This document shows, one piece after another, positions 46,260 to 53,611 of a stretch of DNA of 64,000 nucleotides; position 1 is the first letter of the stretch, and each line of letters begins with the position of its first letter. Position numbers and translations under genes: made by a program. The stretch is from Bacteroidia bacterium. Its GTDB lineage: Bacteria > Bacteroidota > Bacteroidia > B-17B0 > Aurantibacillaceae. The stretch spans positions 62,001-126,000 of the forward strand of contig JALHRL010000009.1 in assembly GCA_022841465.1 (NCBI GenBank), read 5' to 3'. The notes under the pieces were generated by a model. That model searched no databases and was not told the DNA's origin. It saw only the letters and a program-made list of their open reading frames with translations.

Positions 46260-46964
46260 ATGGACGAAATTTATAATAATAAAGTTTATTTAAGCAACAA
46301 TCCTGATTGGCATGCAGAAGATGCCCCTCAAAAAGCTGCTAATGTTTATTCTTTACTAAAACAAAATAACATCCCTTTTAAAAGTGTGTGCGAAGTTGGC
46401 TGTGGCGTTGGAGAGATTTTGGTTCAGTTAGATAAATTAGTAAACGATAAAAACATAAACTATTTTGGGTTTGATATTTCGCAAGACGCCATTGGCATTG
46501 CTTCTAAAAAGCAAAGTAACAACATACAGTTTGAGTTAAAAGATATTTCCAAATCTAATAATACGGATCAATATGATGTTCTTTTAGTAATTGATATTTT
46601 AGAACATTTAAAAGATTACTTCAGCTTTTTACAAGGCTTATCTAAAAAGGCAAAGTATACTGTTTTTCATATTCCATTGGATATGTTTGTATGGTCGTTG
46701 TTTAAAGAAAAAATGCTCATTGAATCAAAGAGCAGAGTAGGGCACATACATAATTTTAGTGAAGATTTTATTTTAAGTGTACTAAATGATTATGGCTATA
46801 CCGTAATAAATAAAAAGTACACAAACCCCGATTATACATCTGCTTCATTTAAACAATCGGTAATAAATTCATTTAAAAAGTTTTTAGCAGCAATTAGTCC
46901 GCGTTTTTGCAGTAAAACACTGGGAGGTTTTTCTTTAATGGTACTTTGTAAAAATCCCGAGTAA
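46260..46964 (+). CDS. Class I SAM-dependent methyltransferase
   Basis: This is a 234-residue protein with a Methyltransf-23-like core: SVCEVGCGVGEILVQLDKL (SAM loop), YFGFDISQDAIGIASKKQ, YDVLLVIDILEHLKDYFSFL and AKYTVFHIPLDMFVW. The substrate is unknown; relatives act in cell-surface sugar or lipid pathways. It starts 32 bp after the desaturase gene and ends directly against the convergent rhomboid gene. Confidence 0.87.
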   Translation: MDEIYNNKVYLSNNPDWHAEDAPQKAANVYSLLKQNNIPFKSVCEVGCGVGEILVQLDKLVNDKNINYFGFDISQDAIGIASKKQSNNIQFELKDISKSNNTDQYDVLLVIDILEHLKDYFSFLQGLSKKAKYTVFHIPLDMFVWSLFKEKMLIESKSRVGHIHNFSEDFILSVLNDYGYTVINKKYTNPDYTSASFKQSVINSFKKFLAAISPRFCSKTLGGFSLMVLCKNPE

Positions 46965-47789
46965 TTATTTCTTTTTTTGAGAAAGCTTGAAGAGCGTGTC
47001 TTTTTCGGCTTTGGTTAAACTATCGTAACCACTTTTACTTATTTTATCAAGCAAATAATTCATGGTTGCTTCTTCGTCTTTTATTTTGGGAGAACTACCT
47101 GCACTGGGGTTATAGCTTACCACTTTTAATTTACTTTTTCCCTTTTTAAAGAAAGCAAAATCAAATAAGTCAACACCTTTTTTTAATTGAAATCCATAAA
47201 TAACACCAAATAATGCGCCGCCAATATGTGCAATTTTTCCTCCGGTGTTAACTGATAAATCAATAATAGTACTCACTCCAAAAATAAAAAGGTAAAAGTA
47301 TTTATAAGGCAATTGAATTATGCCCCACAAAAAAACTTGGTAATTTGGCGCATAAATTGCCATTACAGCTGCTACGCCTAGCACAGACGCAGATGCGCCA
47401 AGTAAAATTGCATTACCAAATTCGTTCGGGAAAACCATTCCTAAGAGAAGCACCAAAGCCCCGCCGCTTAAGCCACTCATTACATAAACATAAAGTAGTT
47501 TAGATTGCCCAAGAATGGTGAAGAAAATTTGCGCGGTGAAATAAAACAAAATCATATTCCAAAAAACATGACCAAAATTGGCATGCGTAAACATGTAGGT
47601 AAAAAGCGTCCAGAATTTTAAAACAAAATCGTATCCGCCAATGGGTAGTGCTAAATAATACAATAAGGGCAAATGAGAAAGGTTGCCAATTAAATTAACG
47701 GTTAAGAAAACAACAGCATTAATAATAATAAGCTGCGTTAATACACCTTGTTGCTGAAAATTACTTTTTATTTTTTGAAGAAAATTCAT
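46965..47789 (-). CDS. Rhomboid-family intramembrane serine protease
   Basis: This is a 274-residue membrane protein with six or more helices. The catalytic Ser is in LLGASASVLGVAAV (GxSx motif), and the partner His is in KIAHIGGALFGVIYGF. The TM2-like segment FTHANFGHVFWNMILFYF shows the conserved HxxxN. A soluble tail of about 70 residues (LKKGVDLFDFAFFKKGKSKLK to LFKLSQKKK) follows and is absent from the neighbouring paralogue. It lies 2 bp downstream of that second rhomboid gene, in a mutL-rhomboid-rhomboid operon. Confidence 0.9.
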   Translation of the reverse strand: MNFLQKIKSNFQQQGVLTQLIIINAVVFLTVNLIGNLSHLPLLYYLALPIGGYDFVLKFWTLFTYMFTHANFGHVFWNMILFYFTAQIFFTILGQSKLLYVYVMSGLSGGALVLLLGMVFPNEFGNAILLGASASVLGVAAVMAIYAPNYQVFLWGIIQLPYKYFYLFIFGVSTIIDLSVNTGGKIAHIGGALFGVIYGFQLKKGVDLFDFAFFKKGKSKLKVVSYNPSAGSSPKIKDEEATMNYLLDKISKSGYDSLTKAEKDTLFKLSQKKK

Positions 47790-47791
47790 AA

Positions 47792-48523
47792 TTAATAAAA
47801 ATGATTTCTATCCCTCTTCCAAATAATTACAATTATTAAACCTACGGCAAGTCCTCCTAAATGTGCAAAGTGTGCAACGTTGTCAGCCGGGTTATTAGAA
47901 ATTCCGGAGAATAATTCAATTAACCCGTAACCTATAACCAACCACTTTGCTTTAACCGGAATAAAGAAATATAAATAAAGCAATCTGTTCGGGAACAACA
48001 TGCCAAAAGCGCCTAGCAAACCAAATAAGGAGCCAGAGGCACCTATTATAATATTATTATTAAGGTATTCATACTTCAAATTAATATAGTACGCGCGTGC
48101 TTCAGCGGTTAACTCTTGCATTTCAAGTTCTTGATTAAGCGCCGTTAAAAACTTAGTAATTTCAAAATGATTAATTATATACTGTGTTAGCGCAGCCCCT
48201 AAGCCTGTTAATATGTAAAAAATTAAATATCTTTTGGGTCCCCAGGCGTTTTCTAATACTTGTCCGAAAATAAAAACACCAAACATATTAAAAAACAAAT
48301 GAGATAAACCTCCGTGCATAAACAGGTAAGTTATAAATTGATGTGGTTTAAAATCTTCTGCTAAATGATAGTGTAAGCCTAAGTAATTGTTTAAATTAAT
48401 GTTTTGGGTACTTTGTAAAAAATAAGTAAGTACAAAAAGTAACACATTAACAATAATAATGTTTTTTGTTACAGGTGGTAAAAAGTTAAATCCACTTGGG
48501 CGGTAGTGATTGTCGTAGTTCAT
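47792..48523 (-). CDS. Rhomboid-family intramembrane serine protease
   Basis: This is a 243-residue membrane protease. FMHGGLSHLFFNMFGVFIFG provides the family H..N signature, the catalytic Ser is in IIGASGSLFGLLGAFG, and the catalytic His is in VAHFAHLGGLAVGLII. An insert of about 40 polar residues (NHFEITKFLTALNQELEMQE...) sits between helices. It overlaps mutL by 4 bp (ATGA) and precedes the second rhomboid by 2 bp. Confidence 0.9.
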   Translation of the reverse strand: MNYDNHYRPSGFNFLPPVTKNIIIVNVLLFVLTYFLQSTQNINLNNYLGLHYHLAEDFKPHQFITYLFMHGGLSHLFFNMFGVFIFGQVLENAWGPKRYLIFYILTGLGAALTQYIINHFEITKFLTALNQELEMQELTAEARAYYINLKYEYLNNNIIIGASGSLFGLLGAFGMLFPNRLLYLYFFIPVKAKWLVIGYGLIELFSGISNNPADNVAHFAHLGGLAVGLIIVIIWKRDRNHFY

Positions 48524-50331
48524 TGTTTCTTAAAATGTTTATCTATCTGATCTTTTTCTACCTGCATAAAAATAGTTTTACCATCGGGAGTAAAACTAAA
48601 GTTTTCGCAATGCATTAAATGGCTAACTAAAAGTTGCATTTCGTTGTCATCTAATATTTTTCCATTTTTTATAGAAGTATTTTTCGCCAATGCTCTGCAA
48701 ACATTGTCGTGTACATCCATTTTAGTATCAATGGTGTTAAGTTTGTAAGATTCTATAATGTTTTCAATAGTGTTTAATACATTTAAATTTTCTAGTTCAC
48801 CGGGAACACCGTTAACTACAATGCTGTTTTTGCCAAATATTTCAATATCAAAACCTAAAATTTTTAACTCCGGTAAAATATTTTCTACTAATTGAAAGTC
48901 TTTCATGGTTAATTCTATTTGTTCTGGAAATAGAATTTGTTGAGTTGGTAATGGTGTTTGTTGTTTGGTTTTATAATAATGCTCATACAAAATACGTTCG
49001 TGAGCTCTTTGTTGGTCGATAATCAGCAGACTTTCCTCTGTATTACAAATAATATATCTGTTAAATAATTGGAATGTTTTATAAACGATGCTTTCATTTT
49101 TTGCGGAAGTAATTTCTTCCTGATGCGCCGTTTCTGTTTCAATATTTCCTTTAAAGCCTTCAAACAAGGTTTCCCAATGTTTCACATTGCTTTCGTCTTT
49201 AGTGCTAGAAAAACTTCCGCTACTAGTTTTAAACGGATTATAATCGGGGTTATATGAAACCGTTGGTTGTACCGGAATTCTTTCTTTACTATAGCTTGCC
49301 TCTGTAATAGCTTCTGTATCAAAATCAATAGAAGGAGCTAAATTTGCTTTTCCAAGTGCACGTTTTATAATACTCATTAAAGTAATGAAAACAGTTTTGT
49401 CATCCATAAACTTTATTTCCGTTTTTGTAGGATGAATGTTTACATCTATTTGCTTTGGGTCAATATCAATGTACAAATACCAGGCAGGATGGGCATCTAT
49501 TGAAATTAAATCTTTATACGCTTCGTATATTGCCGCATTTAAATAAGGACTTTTAATAAACCGGTTATTAATAAAAAAGTACTGATCTTTTTTTGATTTA
49601 CGTGCAATTTCCGGTTTTCCTACATAACCACTTACTTTAATGTAAGGGGTTGCTTCATCAACGGCCACTAATTTTTGATTGTAGTAGTTTCCAAACAAAC
49701 CCATAATTCTTTGCATTAAAGGGGCAGCTGGCAAATTATACAATTGATTATTGTTACTGTGTAAAGTAAAATGAATATTGTGATGTGGTAATGCAACGCG
49801 CTCAAACTCTGTTATAATGTGTTTTAATTCGGTGCTATCGTCTTTTAAAAAATTTCGGCGTGCAGGAATATTAAAAAACAAATTCTTCACCATAAAATTA
49901 GAGCCGGTAGTACTTTGGCAATTTTCTTGCGAAATAAACTGCCCTCCTTCAATAATTATTTGCTGTCCAACTTCGTCGTTTTGTTGTTTTGTTTTTAATT
50001 CTACTTGCGCAACGGCAGCAAAACTGGCTAAAGCTTCTCCTCTAAACCCTTTGGTGCTTAAATTAAATAAATCGTCGGCTGATTTTATTTTTGATGTTGC
50101 ATGGCGCTCAAAAGCTAGGCGGGCATCAAAAGGGCTCATTCCTTTACCGTTATCAATAACTTGAATAAGCGTTTTTCCTGCATCTTTAATGATAAGTTTT
50201 ATTTCAGATGCTCCTGCGTCAATAGCATTTTCCAGCAGTTCTTTTACAACACTTGCGGGCCTTTGCACTACTTCTCCTGCCGCAATTTGGTTGGCCACAT
50301 GTTCAGGAAGTAAAGAAATAATATCGCTCAT
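48520..50331 (-). CDS. mutL: DNA mismatch repair protein MutL
   Basis: This is about 603 residues from the ATG at 50331 (MSDIISLLPEHVANQIAAGEVVQRP); a TTG two codons earlier is possible. The GHKL ATPase domain is complete: motif I VVKELLENAIDAGA, motif II DNGKGM, motif III TKGFRGEALAS. The C-terminal dimerisation domain is present. However, the metal-binding endonuclease motif DQHAxxExxxxE reads DQQRAHERILYE, and the CPHGRP region reads TPDGKTIF. Nicking activity is therefore doubtful. Two rhomboid genes follow with coupled translation. Confidence 0.95.
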   Translation of the reverse strand: MSDIISLLPEHVANQIAAGEVVQRPASVVKELLENAIDAGASEIKLIIKDAGKTLIQVIDNGKGMSPFDARLAFERHATSKIKSADDLFNLSTKGFRGEALASFAAVAQVELKTKQQNDEVGQQIIIEGGQFISQENCQSTTGSNFMVKNLFFNIPARRNFLKDDSTELKHIITEFERVALPHHNIHFTLHSNNNQLYNLPAAPLMQRIMGLFGNYYNQKLVAVDEATPYIKVSGYVGKPEIARKSKKDQYFFINNRFIKSPYLNAAIYEAYKDLISIDAHPAWYLYIDIDPKQIDVNIHPTKTEIKFMDDKTVFITLMSIIKRALGKANLAPSIDFDTEAITEASYSKERIPVQPTVSYNPDYNPFKTSSGSFSSTKDESNVKHWETLFEGFKGNIETETAHQEEITSAKNESIVYKTFQLFNRYIICNTEESLLIIDQQRAHERILYEHYYKTKQQTPLPTQQILFPEQIELTMKDFQLVENILPELKILGFDIEIFGKNSIVVNGVPGELENLNVLNTIENIIESYKLNTIDTKMDVHDNVCRALAKNTSIKNGKILDDNEMQLLVSHLMHCENFSFTPDGKTIFMQVEKDQIDKHFKKQ

Positions 50332-50373
50332 AATCAACTACAAATTTAATGTATTTGTAGTAAAAAATGCAGT

Positions 50374-51498
50374 TTATTGCGGTTGGTAACTTAATTTATA
50401 AGTTGAGTAAGGCGAGTACTCGTTAGATTTGAAGCATTTGAGTGTTTTTAAAAAGTTTTCAAGTTCTTTTAACTCCGATTTTTTAAATATTTTTTTGTTC
50501 TCAAAAACCACTTCTTCTACCTGATTAGATACGTTAATGGTTAATGTGCAAACAAATGCTTTTTTGTAGGATTTATCTTTAAAAAATTTTTCAAGTTTTG
50601 CGTTTAAATCGTTTTGTGATATGGTTAATGTTGCAAAACCAATATTGCTTTTTTCAAAGGTTCCTTCAATTTCGCTAGGTGTTTTTTGTGCAGGTGCTGC
50701 TGCCGATTCAGGAGCTGCCTCACTTTTTGATTTTGATTTTTCTTTTTTAATTAATCTTGGTTTTGGTTCAGATTTAGATTCTTCTTTTCTTTCCGAATCT
50801 TCCATTGCCTTATCAGCATCTTTTGTTTTTGAGCTTTCGCCAAGAGCACCACCGGACGCAAGGCTGTTTGTGGTTGTAATTTTTTTAGAATCAGCACTAC
50901 CCGGGCCTTGCTTTGCAAATTCATCAGCAGGAGCAGGGGGTGGGCTTGATTGGCTTTGTTCATCTGCTTTTGAACGCGCATTAACAGGACTGTTTTTATT
51001 GATATCATCTACTTCACTTTCTTCTTCAGGTTTTGAATTTCTTGAATCAGTTTTTAGATTTCCCCCACTTACTACTTCTTTATTACCGGAGGTTTTCTCG
51101 GAAGAGATTTGGTCTTCTGCAATAATGGCTTCTGGTTTTTTTAAATCACCACTTGGAATTTCTGTAACCTCTGTGTTTTCAGCAGTTTCGTTTAGGGCTA
51201 AATTTTGTTTATCTGTTGATAAAGTACTTTTAAATACCACAAAAATACCAACTAATAAAAGAATGCTAGCGGCGGCGGCCCAATAAATAACAAAGGGCTT
51301 TTTTTTCTTTTCTAAAATTTCACTTTCAAAACGCTTATCAAGCTTATTTTTTAAACGCAAAACCTCATCATCATTTTCTAATGAAGCAAAACCTTCCAAG
51401 GCCTCTTGTTCAAAGGCATCTATACTATTGCCGGAATTAATATTTTGTTTTAATAATTCCTCAAGGCTTTTGGTTTCTTTATTTATGCGCTTGCTCAT
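50374..51498 (-). CDS. Putative membrane-anchored anti-sigma factor
   Basis: This is a 374-residue protein. A cytoplasmic N-terminal part (1-66: SLEELLKQNINSGNSIDAFEQEALEGFASLENDDEVLRLKNKLDKRFE) is followed by one transmembrane helix (VIYWAAAASILLLVGIFVVF, about 69-88). A long, low-complexity linker rich in S, K, E and P (about 95-280) and a folded C-terminal domain (about 285-374: FATLTISQNDLNAKLEKFFKDKSYKKAFVC) complete it. The gene overlaps the upstream ECF sigma factor by 20 bp, so it is most likely its anti-sigma factor. No classical zinc-binding (ZAS) motif is present. Confidence 0.72.
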   Translation of the reverse strand: MSKRINKETKSLEELLKQNINSGNSIDAFEQEALEGFASLENDDEVLRLKNKLDKRFESEILEKKKKPFVIYWAAAASILLLVGIFVVFKSTLSTDKQNLALNETAENTEVTEIPSGDLKKPEAIIAEDQISSEKTSGNKEVVSGGNLKTDSRNSKPEEESEVDDINKNSPVNARSKADEQSQSSPPPAPADEFAKQGPGSADSKKITTTNSLASGGALGESSKTKDADKAMEDSERKEESKSEPKPRLIKKEKSKSKSEAAPESAAAPAQKTPSEIEGTFEKSNIGFATLTISQNDLNAKLEKFFKDKSYKKAFVCTLTINVSNQVEEVVFENKKIFKKSELKELENFLKTLKCFKSNEYSPYSTYKLSYQPQ

Positions 51499-52066
51499 TA
51501 ATTTTAGATTCCATTTTTAGTTTCAAATTTCTTTTACCGTTTTGTATATGGCTCTTTACCTCATTATTGCTAAAACCAGTAATTTCTACTATTTCAGAAT
51601 AAGATTTCTGACTTAAGTAAAAGAGTTCTAAACAGGTTTTTTGCTCTTTGTTCAGCTCATTTAAAGCCATTTGCATAATAGTAATTTGTTGTTCTTTTTC
51701 ATTTAGATGCTCAATAGAGTTATAATCCATAAGAAATATTTCATTTTCTTTAATTTCTAACTCTTTCTTAAGCTGCGACTGCTTTTTGCGCAATTGCATT
51801 AAGCAATAATTCTTGCTGTAGGTATATAACCAGCTTTTAAAAAACTCTATTCTGTGTTTTTTTAGGTCATTTAACAATTGCCCAAAAATGCTCATTACAG
51901 CATCTTCTGCATTGTCTTTATCTTTTAAATACTTAATACATAAACCTAATACCAAGTGGCCGTAACGTTTGTACAATTCTCCTACGCAACTATTATCGTT
52001 GTTTTGTAAAAAAATGTTAATCAACTCGTTATCGGAACAATCTTTGTATTTAATGGATGTACTCAA
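51479..52066 (-). CDS. ECF (RpoE-like) sigma factor
   Basis: This is a 195-residue sigma-70 family protein. Region 2 (about 25-95: SCVGELYKRYGHLVLGLCIKYLKDKDNAEDAVMSIFGQLL, FFKSWLYTYSKNYCL) and region 4 (about 130-185: LNELNKEQKTCLELFYLSQKSYSEIVEITGFSNNEVKSHIQNGKRNLK) are both clear. It has a TTG start; no in-frame ATG exists before the preceding stop. It is followed by the overlapping putative anti-sigma gene and is divergent from the YfiR-TPR-phosphatase operon. Confidence 0.9.
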   Translation of the reverse strand: MSTSIKYKDCSDNELINIFLQNNDNSCVGELYKRYGHLVLGLCIKYLKDKDNAEDAVMSIFGQLLNDLKKHRIEFFKSWLYTYSKNYCLMQLRKKQSQLKKELEIKENEIFLMDYNSIEHLNEKEQQITIMQMALNELNKEQKTCLELFYLSQKSYSEIVEITGFSNNEVKSHIQNGKRNLKLKMESKINEQAHK

Positions 52067-52101
52067 CTTAAAACGCTTACGTAAATGTATAAATTTATTG
52101 G

Positions 52102-52131
52102 TTGCGAATATGGCCTAAAAATGTATATTTG
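52102..52131 (+). promoter_or_regulatory. Promoter of the YfiR-TPR-PP2C operon
   Basis: TTG (52102-52104), 19 nt, then TATATTTG (52124-52131, exact TAnnTTTG). The start of transcription would fall near 52137. Confidence 0.55.
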
Positions 52132-52199
52132 TAAGTTAATAACAAATTTTAATACTGAAGCTAAACGCTAAATATTTACTGCTTTTAAGCCTTTTTTTT

Positions 52200-52682
52200 G
52201 TGCTTGGTTTTCAACAACCCAACACATTTGATACAAATGCTAAAATTAAGGCAGTTTTTATATACAATTTCACAAAGTATTTTGAGTGGCCCAGCAATAA
52301 AAAAACCGGCAATTTTTTAATTTATATTGTTGGAAAAAACGATAATTTATTAAATGAAATTAAGGCCTTAGCAGCCCGTAAAAAGGTTGGTAATCAAGAT
52401 ATTGCTGTTACAAACACACCTGAGTTTGATCCCAGTGTGAGTGCGAATATAATTTATTTGTTACCAGATTTATCAAAATCAATTGCAAATGTAAACGGAA
52501 AAGCAAAAAGCAAAGGTGTTTTAGTAATTACAGAAACAAATAACGGTGCCAAAGCAGGGGCCGCCATAAATTTTGTTGTACAAGAAAATAAACCAAAGTT
52601 TGAATATAGTAAATCCAATGCGGTAAAAGCAGGATTAAAAGCAAATGATGATTTTAAAGCACTAGCAATAAACATTGATTAA
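52200..52682 (+). CDS. YfiR-family (DUF4154) periplasmic protein
   Basis: This is a DUF4154/YfiR-type protein: DTNAKIKAVFIYNFTKYFEWPSNKK, FLIYIVGKNDNLLNEI, IIYLLPDLSKSI, GVLVITETNNGAKAGAAINFVVQENKPKFEYSKSNA. From the GTG at 52200 it is 160 residues but lacks a signal peptide. The frame is open back to 52143, and starting at CTG 52155 would add the excellent signal sequence KLNAKYLLLLSLFFVLG, so the real start is probably there. In Pseudomonas, YfiR is a periplasmic inhibitor of a diguanylate cyclase. Here the likely partner is the HAMP-PP2C protein two genes down. Confidence 0.82.
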   Translation: MLGFQQPNTFDTNAKIKAVFIYNFTKYFEWPSNKKTGNFLIYIVGKNDNLLNEIKALAARKKVGNQDIAVTNTPEFDPSVSANIIYLLPDLSKSIANVNGKAKSKGVLVITETNNGAKAGAAINFVVQENKPKFEYSKSNAVKAGLKANDDFKALAINID

Positions 52683-52690
52683 CATAAGAA

Positions 52691-53599
52691 ATGAATGACT
52701 TGTGTAAACATATAAAACAATTAATACTTATTAGCCTAATGCTAACGGGTGTTTTTGGTAGTGCACAAATTAATAAGGTGTACAGAGCGCAATCGCTATT
52801 AACCGAGAAAAAGGTGGAAGCGGCAAAACTGTGCATAGATAGTGCAATTACAGATGCTGAGGTAAAGAAAATGCCTGAAGCTTTTACAATAAGAGCATTT
52901 ATTTATTTTGAGATATACAAACAAACCGATAAACTAAAATTAAATTCAGCATTACGCGATACCATTTTAAATTCTGTACGAATATCCAATTCATTAAACC
53001 CTGATGCCGATTATAAGTCTAATAACAACAGGGTTTTAGGAAGTATTGCCGGAAACTATTATAATATTTCTAAAATCTTATTACAAGATTCGGTGAACTA
53101 CGAAACAAGTTTAATAGCGTTTAACAAGTTTAAAGAGTTAATGAGTTTATCTGACCCTAATTTTAATGTTATTGAAAAAGATAAAGAATATTATTTGGCG
53201 GTAGGCTCTATTTATTCTCAAATATATAATAACAATAATAAAGATACCAAGGCGAACGAAATAGCAAAAGTAGCTTTATTAAAAGTATTAGAAATTCAAC
53301 CCGACGATCCTTCTGCAAATATGAATCTTGGGCTTATGTATTTAAATACTTCTGCAAACATGGTTCAGAATATGGATGATGTTGTTGATTTTAAGGAACT
53401 GGATGTGGTAATAGATAATTACATTAAATTGGCTAAGCAAGCAGAACAGTTTATTTTAAAGGTGTATGAGAAAAACAACAAAAACCCTAAATCTGTTGAA
53501 GCCTTATATTATGTGTATAGAATTTTGAGCGATAATCCCAAAATTGCAGAGTTCCGCAACAAATGTAAAGAAATGAATATTCAAATTTCCGATAATTAA
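52691..53599 (+). CDS. Exported TPR-like protein
   Basis: This is a 302-residue protein with a signal peptide (about 1-26, ending GVFGSAQ). Helical repeats resemble TPR: about 28-95 (YRAQSLLTEKKVEAAKLCIDSAITDAEVKKMPEAFTIRAFIYFEI), 180-230 (NEIAKVALLKVLEIQPDDPSANMNLGLMYLNTSANMV) and 240-295. It starts 8 bp after the YfiR-like gene and ends 12 bp before the phosphatase gene, so the three form an operon. It probably acts in the periplasm in the same sensing pathway; this is inference from position only. Confidence 0.75.
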   Translation: MNDLCKHIKQLILISLMLTGVFGSAQINKVYRAQSLLTEKKVEAAKLCIDSAITDAEVKKMPEAFTIRAFIYFEIYKQTDKLKLNSALRDTILNSVRISNSLNPDADYKSNNNRVLGSIAGNYYNISKILLQDSVNYETSLIAFNKFKELMSLSDPNFNVIEKDKEYYLAVGSIYSQIYNNNNKDTKANEIAKVALLKVLEIQPDDPSANMNLGLMYLNTSANMVQNMDDVVDFKELDVVIDNYIKLAKQAEQFILKVYEKNNKNPKSVEALYYVYRILSDNPKIAEFRNKCKEMNIQISDN

Positions 53600-53611
53600 T
53601 TTTTTTAAAAA

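Noticed and set aside
50621-51286. 221-codon plus-strand open frame across the anti-sigma gene
   Set aside because: It arises from the low-complexity S/K/E-rich linker on the opposite strand and shows no independent protein signal.
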